A stretch of DNA of 64,000 nt from Hyphococcus sp. Its GTDB lineage: Bacteria; Pseudomonadota; Alphaproteobacteria; Caulobacterales; Parvularculaceae. Of the stretch, positions 20,790-29,417 are shown one piece after another. Below the pieces are notes generated by a model. It did no database searches. It worked only from the letters and a program-made list of their open reading frames with translations, and had not been told where the DNA came from. Position 1 is the stretch's first letter. Every line of letters begins with the position of its first letter. The stretch spans positions 1 to 64,000 of the forward strand of contig JAJFFY010000008.1 of NCBI GenBank assembly GCA_021776415.1, written 5' to 3'. The translations under genes and the position numbers were made by a program.

Positions 20790-20826
20790 GCCTGTCCCTA
20801 CCATTTATTAGATTCTGGCGTATTCA
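20790..20826 (+). repeat. 37-bp terminal inverted repeat, left
   Basis: Perfect reverse complement of 21110-21146. It begins GCCTGTCCCTACC and ends TGGCGTATTCA. Confidence 0.9.
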
Positions 20827-21176
20827 TGATGTAGTCCACCAAGATGTGACGCTGATATGATAGCACCTGAAGTTGAAATTGATCTCGAAATAGGTGCATT
20901 TTTCTCCAAGCTGAGGTGCGTGCGCGAAACATTATTATAGTTGGCATAAGCTTTCAGCACACGGTGTAAATGCGCCGCATTCAAGACAATGATGTGATCA
21001 AGACATTCCCGCCGGATAGAGCCGATGACGCGCTCGACATAAGCATTCTGCCACGGGGACCTTAGCGCTGTTGGGCCATCCCGAATGCCAAACACACGCA
21101 GTTTCGCTTTGAATACGCCAGAATCTAATAAATGGTAGGGACAGGCGATGAAAAACTTTAAACTTCCAGCTAACAA
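20808..21176 (-). pseudogene. Integrase-core transposase, C-terminal fragment
   Basis: An open frame of 122 codons whose middle and end match the C-terminal half of rve/integrase-core transposases of the IS481/IS3-like type: TALRSPWQNAYVERVIGSIR, then RECLDHIIVLNAAHLHRVLK and THLSLEKNAP, ending HLGGLHHEYARI. The first 35 or so residues come from the inverted repeat and beyond and are not transposase-like. The first two Asp of the DDE triad are absent, so it is inactive. Confidence 0.8.
21110..21146 (-). repeat. 37-bp terminal inverted repeat, right
   Basis: Perfect reverse complement of 20790-20826. It lies inside the transposase-like open frame, which shows that the element was rearranged. 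Confidence 0.9.
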
Positions 21177-21214
21177 GCTGATTCAAGAATGTCTGGCCAC
21201 ATCCTAAATTTTGC

Positions 21215-22099
21215 CTAGGCGTCGGTTTGCGTTTGAGCCAACAGAAAACCTCCCCAACTTCCAGCCTCATCGCCTTGACCTGCGCCAAGGATGGTTTCCG
21301 GATCAAAGGGAATGTAGCCCGCATTCAACACCCCTGCATGCCGTCTCGTTGCAGTGAGGATATGCTCGTTCTGCATGACCCCTCCGCCCATAACGATGGC
21401 GTCAGGACGCAGCAGCAGCGAAATTGAATGGCAAAGTTGGCCGAGATAATAGCCAATGACATCAGTACCAATATCACTTTCTTGCAATTTCGCGGGATCG
21501 CCAAACCGATCCCATATAGCTGGTGCGCTCGCGAGCCCTTCGAGGCACGACCCATGAAAAGCGCAGGTTCCCCTGAAATCGGTATCCGCCGGATGGAGTG
21601 TAACACCGATATGGCCGAACTCAGGGTGCATCGGTTTGCCTAAGAGCTTGTTGTTGGCAAAAGCGCCAACACCGATTCCTGTTCCGACGGTTATATAGGC
21701 TGCAGTTGAGGCGTTGCGGGCTGCGCCCCATTTCATTTCTGCCAACAGCGCCGCATTTACATCCGTTTCAATAGCGACCGGAACCTGCAACCCTTGCTCA
21801 AATAACCTCTTCAAAGGTGTATTCGACCATCCATCTTTCGGTGTTGACAGGATTGTCCCATAGCATTCTGACGCGGTGTTGACATCTAACGGACCGAAGC
21901 TGGCTATTCCGATAGCAACTATCTGGCCGCCTAAATTTGCCGCCGATTCCCGAAAGAACGACACGCACGCTTTGATTGTCTCGTTGGGCAACGTTGTCGG
22001 CACGCGCGTTCGTGCAAGCACCTTCCGTTCTGGGGTTGCGAGAAGGCACTTAAAAGTTGTCCCGCCGGCATCGATGCTTCCGATCAGCTCAATTCCCAT
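21215..22099 (-). CDS. ROK family fructokinase
   Basis: 294 residues from the ATG at 22099 (MGIELIGSIDAGG); the frame is open to 22156 but the extra 19 residues are not family-like. The N-terminal phosphate loop IGSIDAGGTTFKC, the YITVGTGIGVGAF motif and the zinc-binding segment (PEFGHIGVTL ... CAFHGSCLEGL) place it among Bacillus YdhR-like ROK fructokinases, which use ATP to make fructose 6-phosphate. It is divergent from the MFS-GH68 pair across an intergenic operator, which supports a sucrose or fructan role. The catalytic Asp is probably in ETDVNAALL. Confidence 0.85.
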   Translation of the reverse strand: MGIELIGSIDAGGTTFKCLLATPERKVLARTRVPTTLPNETIKACVSFFRESAANLGGQIVAIGIASFGPLDVNTASECYGTILSTPKDGWSNTPLKRLFEQGLQVPVAIETDVNAALLAEMKWGAARNASTAAYITVGTGIGVGAFANNKLLGKPMHPEFGHIGVTLHPADTDFRGTCAFHGSCLEGLASAPAIWDRFGDPAKLQESDIGTDVIGYYLGQLCHSISLLLRPDAIVMGGGVMQNEHILTATRRHAGVLNAGYIPFDPETILGAGQGDEAGSWGGFLLAQTQTDA

Positions 22100-22172
22100 T
22101 TTATCCAAAGTCCTCGTTAATCTCGAATCTGGACGCTGCAAAACTCTCTTTTGCATACGAGTATGGCGTTTT

Positions 22173-22182
22173 CAATCGTTTG
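22173..22182. promoter_or_regulatory. LacI-type operator (CAATCGTTTG)
   Basis: One of four copies of CAAWCGWTTG found only at the promoters of this sugar locus. Here it lies in the 120-bp divergent gap between fructokinase and MFS genes, 38 nt before the MFS ATG. Confidence 0.65.
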
Positions 22183-22219
22183 CATTTAGTGTATCGAATC
22201 CTTGAAAGGGAAGGTCAAC

Positions 22220-23494
22220 ATGAAAAATACAAGCTTTGGCGCGACAACCCCGAAGGGGCACCCCGTCGTCGTCGCCCTCACCTATTCAATGTTTTTCATG
22301 TTTGCGATGACCACGGATGCTGTCGGGGAGATTATTCGGATTGTAAAGGCGGAGATGTCGTTAACGAACACTGAAGCAAGTTTGTTCCACTGGGCGACGA
22401 TGATCGGTATTGCCTTGAGCGGCATGCTCCTAGGCTTTCTCGCTGATCGCATTGGGCGCAAGAAAACAATCATTTTGGGGCTTAGCCTCTACGGCGGCGC
22501 CAGCGCCCTCTTCGCCGGATGGGCGTCTTTTTCTTGGTATTTGTCACTACTCTTCGTCAGCGGTCTTGCTATTGGCGTGTTCAAGACGGCGATACTCGCC
22601 TTGATCGGCGATATCGCTACATCGACATCGGATCATACGCGACGCATGAACGCCAATGAGGGTTTTTTTGCGCTCGGCGCCATCGTCGGCCCATTACTGG
22701 TTACGACGTTGGACAAGCAGGGTCTTTCGTGGGTCTGGCTATATTTGATCGCCGCCAGCATGTGTGCGGTCATGATTATAGCCGCTGCGTTAACCTCCTA
22801 TCCAGAGTCAATCGTCGAAGCCAAAGCGGTTTCCGTTGATAAGGGATCCGCTGATCAACGGTCGGGGCTTCTGACATCCATTTCCCTGATTGGTAATCCT
22901 TACGCGCTAGGATTTTCATTTGCTATTGCTCTTTACGTTGCTTGCGAAGTATCGATATTCGTTTGGGCGCCCACTCTTTTTGCTGACTATGTTGGGACGA
23001 AGTCGGCAATGTGGATTGCAACCTATGCAGTAACAATTTTCTTCGTTCTTCGCGCAATAGGACGCTTCGCTGCGGTCTGGCTTCTTGGCGTTGTCGATTG
23101 GAAAATTGTGATGGTTCTATTTACTGGCGCGATTTGCGCATGCTTTGTCGCCAGTAGCTTTTTGGGCAAGGATGCTGCTGTGTTTTTCCTGCCGCTTTCC
23201 GGCCTGTTCATGTCGATGATATACCCAACCCTCAATTCAAAGGGCATCAGTTGCCTGCCAAAGGCGCGGCATGGCGCGGTCGCGGGATTAATTTTATTTT
23301 TTACCGCTATTTCCGCCGCCTTTGCACCACTCGCCATGGGTTATGTAGCTGACGTCACTGGGGGCGGGAACATGCAGGTCGGCTTTTACCTTGCTACCGT
23401 GTTTTCAATTCTCTTACTGCTCTTTAGTATAATTAATCTCGTTCTAGATCCTGCAGGGCGCATTCTAGCGTCGGCCGATCAATCGGAATATTAA
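22220..23494 (+). CDS. MFS sugar transporter
   Basis: 424 residues from the ATG at 22220. About twelve hydrophobic segments are seen, and the MFS motif A is clear between helices 2 and 3 (GFLADRIGRKKTI). A related motif precedes helix 5 (GDIATSTSDHTRRMNANEGF). It sits in the inner membrane. The neighbouring intracellular GH68-like enzyme and fructokinase suggest it imports an intact fructoside such as sucrose. The GH68-like gene starts nine bases after its stop. Confidence 0.87.
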   Translation: MKNTSFGATTPKGHPVVVALTYSMFFMFAMTTDAVGEIIRIVKAEMSLTNTEASLFHWATMIGIALSGMLLGFLADRIGRKKTIILGLSLYGGASALFAGWASFSWYLSLLFVSGLAIGVFKTAILALIGDIATSTSDHTRRMNANEGFFALGAIVGPLLVTTLDKQGLSWVWLYLIAASMCAVMIIAAALTSYPESIVEAKAVSVDKGSADQRSGLLTSISLIGNPYALGFSFAIALYVACEVSIFVWAPTLFADYVGTKSAMWIATYAVTIFFVLRAIGRFAAVWLLGVVDWKIVMVLFTGAICACFVASSFLGKDAAVFFLPLSGLFMSMIYPTLNSKGISCLPKARHGAVAGLILFFTAISAAFAPLAMGYVADVTGGGNMQVGFYLATVFSILLLLFSIINLVLDPAGRILASADQSEY

Positions 23495-23502
23495 TTTATT
23501 TT

Positions 23503-24633
23503 ATGACCCAACAACGCCCCATACTTGTGCCAGCGGCTTCTACTGCCATATTTCAAAACGGCATCGTTCATCCAGACTTGTGGTTGTGGGATGTTTGGAC
23601 GGTAAGGGATGGAGACCAGCTAAGGCTGTACACGCTCGCCATAAACAAGGTTGACGCGCAAGGACGCAATACGTCTCCAAAAACTCGTAATGACTATCCG
23701 TTCCACATTCGGCATTTTGTTTCCGCCGACAAAGGTGAGAGTTGGCGCGATCTCGGGGCATTCTTCGCGCCTTCGCAGGATGGAGACGGTGGTTATTCGC
23801 GCAACATTTGGAGCGGGTCGATGCATAGGGTGCATAGCCGGAATTTCGTATGCGGCTTTACCGGCATTCGTGAGCAGGACGAAGCGCGCCCCTTCCTACA
23901 AGCGATCTATCTTGCGAACACTGAATCGCCGTCAGAACTGGCGTTTCCTCCTCAGACCGCGCTCTCGTGTCCGTCGCGAGATTATGATCTCATTCGTGAG
24001 CAGGGGTATTATCTTGGTCCAAGAGACAAATTAGGATCGGCTCAAGGCGAGGAAGGCGGTCCAATCTTATCATGGCGAGACCCATTTGTTTATGCCGAAG
24101 GCGACGACGTTTTTGAAGTTTTTTGGGCAGCCAAGGTTCGTCCAACGGAAGGCGCCGTCGCGCATGCGACGGTTCAGCGCGCAGGAGCCGGCTTCGAAAT
24201 CAAGACCCTTCACCCGCCAATGACTCTGCCCGATGGGAATTTATTTACTCAGGCTGAAGTGCCCAAGCTTTACAAAGATGGACGGACTGGTTTGTATTTC
24301 TTACTGATCTCAGCGTGCACACGCATCAGTGAAATGCAGCCTGAATCCGAAGTCGAAAAGGTCTTGCGCCTTTATGTTGGGCCAACATTTCGCGGTCCTT
24401 GGACCGGAGCGTTTGCTGAAGGGCATAGCATGATCAAAGGCGCCGAATTTTTATTCGGCGGTGTTATTGAGGAAATTGATACATCGACAGGCCGCCTAAA
24501 TTTACTATCAGCGTATACGGAGTATCATTCTGAGGCCTTGCAATTGACCGTCGCGCCTTTGCGTACGATCTGTATAGACCCCTCCTTACAGTCTAATGTG
24601 AAAATATTGGAACTACCTGCGACAGTTGGGTAA
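23503..24633 (+). CDS. GH68-like beta-fructosidase (intracellular)
   Basis: 376 residues with the five-bladed propeller signatures of clan GH-J. The nucleophile motif is PDLWLWDVWTV (family: VWDxWP), then NIWSGSM (WSGS), the transition-state motif SWRDPFVY (RDP), and a candidate acid/base in QAEVPKLYKDG. Levansucrases are secreted and longer; this protein has no signal peptide, so it probably hydrolyses sucrose or short fructans inside the cell, giving fructose for the adjacent kinase. Assignment to GH68 instead of GH32 or GH43-like rests on the WDxW and WSGS motifs. Confidence 0.75.
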   Translation: MTQQRPILVPAASTAIFQNGIVHPDLWLWDVWTVRDGDQLRLYTLAINKVDAQGRNTSPKTRNDYPFHIRHFVSADKGESWRDLGAFFAPSQDGDGGYSRNIWSGSMHRVHSRNFVCGFTGIREQDEARPFLQAIYLANTESPSELAFPPQTALSCPSRDYDLIREQGYYLGPRDKLGSAQGEEGGPILSWRDPFVYAEGDDVFEVFWAAKVRPTEGAVAHATVQRAGAGFEIKTLHPPMTLPDGNLFTQAEVPKLYKDGRTGLYFLLISACTRISEMQPESEVEKVLRLYVGPTFRGPWTGAFAEGHSMIKGAEFLFGGVIEEIDTSTGRLNLLSAYTEYHSEALQLTVAPLRTICIDPSLQSNVKILELPATVG

Positions 24634-25098
24634 TTGGAATCTAATCAGACTATCTTGTTTCGGACTAATGGCCTGAGCAAACGCTGTCCATGCGTTTACC
24701 TTCTGTATCCTCATTGGCGGATATCGTTAGGCGCCAAGAACGCTAATCCTGGCCTATTAGGTAGAAAAAACCAGCCTTGGTTTTGCGAGTGATATTAACT
24801 ACGCGCGCAATATTTTGTGCAAAAAGGGCGACTTCCTGCCAGTCAGTTCCTTTTGGTCGGCTGTAGCTGATATGCGGTTGTTAGCAGAATCTGTCGGTAG
24901 CTGCTTACACAGCATTTCTTATGTGTAACCTCTTTGCAACATAGCTTTGGGATTATCAACGCCTACTACAAACGATTGTAATATGCATATTGCAATCGTT
25001 TGTGAAATCGGTTTTCCTCCAGTCCCAAACCCTCGCGTTGAGGTAATTTTTAGGGCGAGACCTTGGTTCTATAACCCCGAAAGGGAAAGGGAGGAAAA
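24634..25098. other. TonB receptor control region
   Basis: 465 bp without a gene. It contains the 36-bp double operator palindrome and a GGGAAAGGGAGG ribosome site directly before the receptor start. No terminator was noticed after the GH68-like gene. Confidence 0.5.
24968..25003. promoter_or_regulatory. 36-bp palindrome: paired LacI-type operators
   Basis: A 36-bp dyad with a single mismatched pair, centred at 24985/24986. Its arms are CAAACGATTG (24969-24978) and CAATCGTTTG (24993-25002), 24 bp apart centre to centre and joined by ATATGCATAT. It lies about 113 nt before the receptor start. Confidence 0.7.
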
Positions 25099-27558
25099 AT
25101 GCATAATTTTTCAAAGCAATCATTGCTGTTATCGGTAGCGTCGATTGCTGTAATGGCTTCACCGGCATTCGCGCAGGATGCACCTGTGGTGGATGATACG
25201 ATCATTGTAACTGGTGTTCCGATCGCTGCGGGTAAGAACAAAGTCGAGACATCAATTTCTGTCAGCTCGGTGAATATCGACAAGATTGTTGACAGGGGTC
25301 CGCGCAACCTGGCTGAAGTCTATCGTAATCTTCCAGGCATTCGTTCCGAGAGCTCCTCGGGCGGCGGTAACTCCAACGTGGCTGTTCGCGGTCTTCCACT
25401 TTCAACTGGCGGCGCAAAATTTCTCCAAACACACGAGGATGGTCTGCCTGTACTATTGTTTGGTGATTTCGATTTCGCACCCGCTGATGGTTACGTAAAG
25501 TTAGATAGTACATTGGCCCGCGTCGAAAGCGTTCGCGGCGGTACGGCTTCTACCCTTACGACCAATGGAGCTGGCGGCATTATCAACCTGATCAGCAAGA
25601 CAGGCGCGCAAGAGGGCGGAAGCGCAGCGGTCACATTCGGTCTTGACTATGATGATTACCGTGTCGACCTTGAATATGGCGGGCGGATCTCCGACGACAT
25701 GTATTACCATATCGGCGGCCATTTCCAACAGGGTGGCGACTACCGCGACTCTGGATTTGATACGATTTCTGGCGGTCAAATACGCGGCTCACTGACGAAA
25801 GAGTTCGAGAACGGCTTCGTTCGGGTGACGGGCAAATGGATTGACAAAAAGGATGCTGCATACTTCCCTCAAGCGCTTGTCCTAAATGGCGATGTGGTCG
25901 GTGAAGGCGTTCCTGGCTTTGACGCAAATACCGACAGTTTGCAAAGCCCCTTCACGCGGTTTGGCCGCGATGTCGATGGAACAAATACAATCAACAATTA
26001 TGACTTGGCTGACGGCATTCGCGCCAAAGTCAAATCTGTGGGCGCCGAAGTTGATTTTGATCTTGGTTCTGGCGTCACGCTGAATAATAAGGCGCGTTAT
26101 CAAGATATCTCAGGCAACTTCAATGGTTTGTTTACGCACAATGTTGACGGCTTTGAGAATCGTTTTGGGACTACGTCAGGCGCAACTATCTTTAATGGCC
26201 CCAATGCAGGTACGGCGCTTTCCGATGCGGCGTTGATCGGATTGACCGGCAACAACTTGGTCAGTGAGATTGCATATTTTAATGTTGATCTCGACGACAT
26301 GAGCAACTTCGCAAACGAGCTTAAATTGTCGAAGTCATTTGATCTGGAAGGGTCAACAGTTGATGTGACACTTGGTCACTTCTTCATGAACCAGCAGTTT
26401 AATCAAGACTGGCACTGGAACGCACTTCTGTCGACGACGCAAAACGAAGCCGCTTTGATCAGCGTTCCTGGTCAGACGACGGATGGTGTTCTTGGCTTCA
26501 ATCGTGCGTTTGGTTGGAATGGCAACAACCGGAATTACGATCTGGAATACCAAGCTAATTCTCCGTTCGTATTCGTTGGCTGGAGCAATGACCAGCTTAG
26601 CATTGATGGTTCTGTCCGTTACGATAACCTCAAGCAAACTGGTATTCGTACTGAAGCGATTGGCGCGCCCTTCGATGTAAATGGGGACGGCGTCATTGGT
26701 GCGGCGGAAGCGGATGTTTCCGTGAATACCGGCACGGTTGGCGCTGAAGCGAATTTCGAAGTCGACAATGTTGCCTGGTCTGTAGGGGTAAACTACATGG
26801 TCCAGGATAACCTTGCTGTCTTCGCGCGCGCATCGAGCGGCGCCTCTTTCAACGGTGAACGGCAATTGGGCAACGCTCAGGTTCCTGGCGGCGGTCTTAT
26901 TCCAGGCGGTGAGGACACTTACGTCGATGTCGCTGACCAATATGAAGTTGGTGTTAAGTTACAGGGAGCATCCCTTGGCGACGGCCGGCTCGACTTCTAC
27001 TTGACTGGTTTCTATACGGAGACCGAAGAAAGCAATACACAACTGACCGGCGGCGGCACGCCAACGACGATCGCGAATGAATACGAGTCGAAAGGTATCG
27101 AGCTCGAAACATTCTATGCGATCGGCGATTTTGAACTGGCCGCCACAGCAACTTGGACGGATGCAGAAATTTCAGCGTCGACATCTGCGCCAGCAACGGT
27201 AGGCAACACGCCTCAGCGTCAGGCTGACTTTATCTGGGCAATTTCGCCGGCCTATAACTTGGATGATCGTTTCCGTATCGGCGGAAGCTGGGTTGGCACA
27301 ACAGATAGTCCCGCTAATTTCGCAAATACATTGACCCAAGACGGCTACTCCGTGGTGCATCTGTATGGAGCGGTGTCCGTCACTGACGGCCTGGAACTGT
27401 CGGTGAATGCTAATAACCTGTTTAACGCAACAGGTATTACAGAAAGTAACAATGACGGTCGTATTTTCGACACGGATGGGGATGGGATAAACGACCATAC
27501 AATCGGGCGTTCCATCCTCGGGCGGACGATTTCCGCTTCTTTGCGGTACTCGTTTTAA
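25099..27558 (+). CDS. TonB-dependent receptor (sugar-locus)
   Basis: 819 residues. A signal peptide ends after SIAVMASPAFAQ, with a TonB-box-like DDTIIVTG just after it. The plug domain (about 45-165) has SGGGNSNVAVRGLP and VESVRGGTASTLTTNGAGG, and a long beta-barrel ends in the aromatic C-terminus ASLRYSF. Two Asp-rich calcium-type loops (DVNGDGVIG and DTDGDGIND) are present. It would import the locus substrate across the outer membrane using TonB energy. The operator pair lies upstream and a very strong terminator downstream, so it is monocistronic. Confidence 0.92.
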   Translation: MHNFSKQSLLLSVASIAVMASPAFAQDAPVVDDTIIVTGVPIAAGKNKVETSISVSSVNIDKIVDRGPRNLAEVYRNLPGIRSESSSGGGNSNVAVRGLPLSTGGAKFLQTHEDGLPVLLFGDFDFAPADGYVKLDSTLARVESVRGGTASTLTTNGAGGIINLISKTGAQEGGSAAVTFGLDYDDYRVDLEYGGRISDDMYYHIGGHFQQGGDYRDSGFDTISGGQIRGSLTKEFENGFVRVTGKWIDKKDAAYFPQALVLNGDVVGEGVPGFDANTDSLQSPFTRFGRDVDGTNTINNYDLADGIRAKVKSVGAEVDFDLGSGVTLNNKARYQDISGNFNGLFTHNVDGFENRFGTTSGATIFNGPNAGTALSDAALIGLTGNNLVSEIAYFNVDLDDMSNFANELKLSKSFDLEGSTVDVTLGHFFMNQQFNQDWHWNALLSTTQNEAALISVPGQTTDGVLGFNRAFGWNGNNRNYDLEYQANSPFVFVGWSNDQLSIDGSVRYDNLKQTGIRTEAIGAPFDVNGDGVIGAAEADVSVNTGTVGAEANFEVDNVAWSVGVNYMVQDNLAVFARASSGASFNGERQLGNAQVPGGGLIPGGEDTYVDVADQYEVGVKLQGASLGDGRLDFYLTGFYTETEESNTQLTGGGTPTTIANEYESKGIELETFYAIGDFELAATATWTDAEISASTSAPATVGNTPQRQADFIWAISPAYNLDDRFRIGGSWVGTTDSPANFANTLTQDGYSVVHLYGAVSVTDGLELSVNANNLFNATGITESNNDGRIFDTDGDGINDHTIGRSILGRTISASLRYSF

Positions 27559-27560
27559 TA

Positions 27561-27593
27561 AAAAGGGGTCGTCACGGTGTGACGACCCCTTTT
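27561..27593 (+). terminator. Rho-independent terminator
   Basis: A perfect 15-bp stem (27561-27575 with 27579-27593) and a GGT loop; the stem begins in AAAA and ends in TTTT. It starts two bases after the receptor stop. Confidence 0.92.
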
Positions 27594-27760
27594 AACGGCA
27601 CGGTCTCGCTTTTCCTCCCGGAGGCAAGGTCGTGTCATTTATCTTTCCTCCTTCTTAGGTTATGAGGCGGGAATTATGCGGAAAATTTGAGGCGCTGCGG
27701 ATAAGAACTGCGGTGCCTCTTTTCTTTTGAGCGGCGTTCAAGATTAGATTTTGGCTAAAA

Positions 27761-29293
27761 CTAAGATACGCCCAGCGCGCCAAACATGGTTTTATTGTCC
27801 ACTGTATCCCGCATGACGAATTGGCGTAGGCGGTCTCGGCGCTGAGCCAGTTGCGCTAACATGGCGGCAATCTCAGATCGTTTATCCATATCTGGCACAA
27901 TGTGACCTGGCCAGCCCATCCCAAACAAGACGAATTGGTAATTCGTAACTGAAAAACACTGTGTGGTCCGGTCGAAATCATAGATGCTCGGTATATTGTC
28001 GTGCCAGGTTTCAAGCTTTTGGATCAGAGTGTCAGGGATTGATTTCAAATCGGTATTGTCGCGCCAGAAAGCTGAATCGCGCCTTTGGCTGATACAGTAA
28101 TGCAGTTTAAGAAAATCCACGATATTTTCATAGTGGTTGGACATGATCTCGTTAAATCGGGTCGCAGCATTGGCGCCGGATGCGAACCGCGGGATCAGAT
28201 CAGCCAACGCCCAGTTAGCCATTTCGATAAGGTAGATTCCAGTCGATTCGAGCGGCTCTAAAAAACCACTTGATAAGCCAACCGCCACGCAGTTTCCGCG
28301 CCATTGATGTTGGTGATAGCCAATGCGCATATCAAGTTTGCGGCTTTCCAGTGATTGAGGGTCCACATTGAGATAGGTTGCTAATGTCTGGCGCGCTGTT
28401 TCATCGTCCACATGGCGTGAAGAGTAGACATGTCCGACGCCGCGTCGCCCTTGCAAGGCAATGTCCCACATCCAGCCGGACTCCTGCGCCGTGCTTCGAG
28501 TGAAACCTTTGATATCTGCGACACCCCGATGCGGTACTCGGGTCGTAACCGCGCGGTCAACGAATAGTATATCAGATTTACTGTTGAAACTGTTTTTGTT
28601 ATCAGCGTTGATCAATCGTGCTGCAAATCCGGTACAGTCGATGAATAGATCGCCATCAATTGTACGGCCGTCATCGAGTTGCAGTTCGGCGATATTGTTT
28701 TCTTCAGTCATGTTGACTTGCTCGACGCGAGCAATGATGTGCTCAATCGATCGCTTGCGAAAACGGTGTTTCAAGAATTCTGCAAGACGTCCGGCGTCCA
28801 GGTGGTAGGCGTAAGGCAGGGCCCCATCATAGGCGCGATCCTGTAAAGATTTAGGCGCGCGGCCGGCAAGCGCCATTTCTTTCTGCACAGAGAATAAATC
28901 AGCAAAGGCGCTGCGCTCTTCAACGCCGAGCCGACTCCATTGTCGCGCAGGATTGTGGTTGGCTACTGTTAGTGGCTCACCAAAGGGATGGAAATAGGCT
29001 TCCCCGGGCGCCTCTGAAATGGTTTTGCGCCATTGCACAAATTCAATGCCATGCTTGAATGTAGCGTCACACTCACGCAAAAATTCGGCCTCATCGATCC
29101 CGCATGCTGCAAGCGTTTGGCGCAATGTCGGTATCGTCGCCTCACCAACGCCGACAATCGGAATGTCGCTGGCCTCGATAAGGGTCACTTTGACTGGACG
29201 CCCCAGCGTAAGCGGTAATTGCGTCGACAGAAATGCAGCAGAAATCCAACCCGCTGTTCCGCCACCGACAATGACGATGTTAAATTCCGACAT
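27761..29293 (-). CDS. Tryptophan-halogenase-like flavoprotein 1
   Basis: 510 residues from the ATG at 29293; an upstream TTG would lie inside the operator, so I reject it. The FAD loop is VIVGGGTAGWISA. The catalytic Lys region is DATFKHGIEFVQW, the halogenase motif appears as SGWMWDIALQ with Pro of WxWxIP lost, and the catalytic-Glu motif is LEPLESTGIYLIE. The family (PF04820) makes halogenated indoles, but the many copies next to TonB receptors of sugar loci in alphaproteobacteria and xanthomonads have no known product. It is divergent from a paralogue and shares an operator with it. Confidence 0.85.
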   Translation of the reverse strand: MSEFNIVIVGGGTAGWISAAFLSTQLPLTLGRPVKVTLIEASDIPIVGVGEATIPTLRQTLAACGIDEAEFLRECDATFKHGIEFVQWRKTISEAPGEAYFHPFGEPLTVANHNPARQWSRLGVEERSAFADLFSVQKEMALAGRAPKSLQDRAYDGALPYAYHLDAGRLAEFLKHRFRKRSIEHIIARVEQVNMTEENNIAELQLDDGRTIDGDLFIDCTGFAARLINADNKNSFNSKSDILFVDRAVTTRVPHRGVADIKGFTRSTAQESGWMWDIALQGRRGVGHVYSSRHVDDETARQTLATYLNVDPQSLESRKLDMRIGYHQHQWRGNCVAVGLSSGFLEPLESTGIYLIEMANWALADLIPRFASGANAATRFNEIMSNHYENIVDFLKLHYCISQRRDSAFWRDNTDLKSIPDTLIQKLETWHDNIPSIYDFDRTTQCFSVTNYQFVLFGMGWPGHIVPDMDKRSEIAAMLAQLAQRRDRLRQFVMRDTVDNKTMFGALGVS

Positions 29294-29305
29294 CTTATCA
29301 AAACC

Positions 29306-29315
29306 CAATCGATTG
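29306..29315. promoter_or_regulatory. LacI-type operator (CAATCGATTG)
   Basis: A perfect 10-bp palindrome 12 bases upstream of halogenase-like gene 1 and 102 bases upstream of gene 2. It is the fully symmetric version of the motif seen at 22173 and 24969/24993. Confidence 0.65.
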
Positions 29316-29417
29316 CAATTTTTGTATTATCGCCCTATATCTGAAAATCGCAAGTTGCAAGAAAGCGCCACTAGGGCGTTGAGGGGGGGGGATGATCTGA
29401 AGGTCTCAAATGCTGTG

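Larger units (their letters stand above)
20790..21146. mobile_element. IR-bounded insertion-sequence remnant
   Basis: 357 bp bounded by perfect 37-bp inverted repeats (20790-20826 and 21110-21146) with part of an integrase-type transposase between them. The left end abuts the lon fragment exactly where Lon homology stops. It is too short for a functional IS, so it is an internally deleted or rearranged copy. Confidence 0.75.

Noticed and set aside
29019-29417. N-terminal extension of halogenase-like gene 2
   Set aside because: It is antisense to halogenase-like gene 1; the FAD-binding start MRILIVGGG fits the ATG at 29418.
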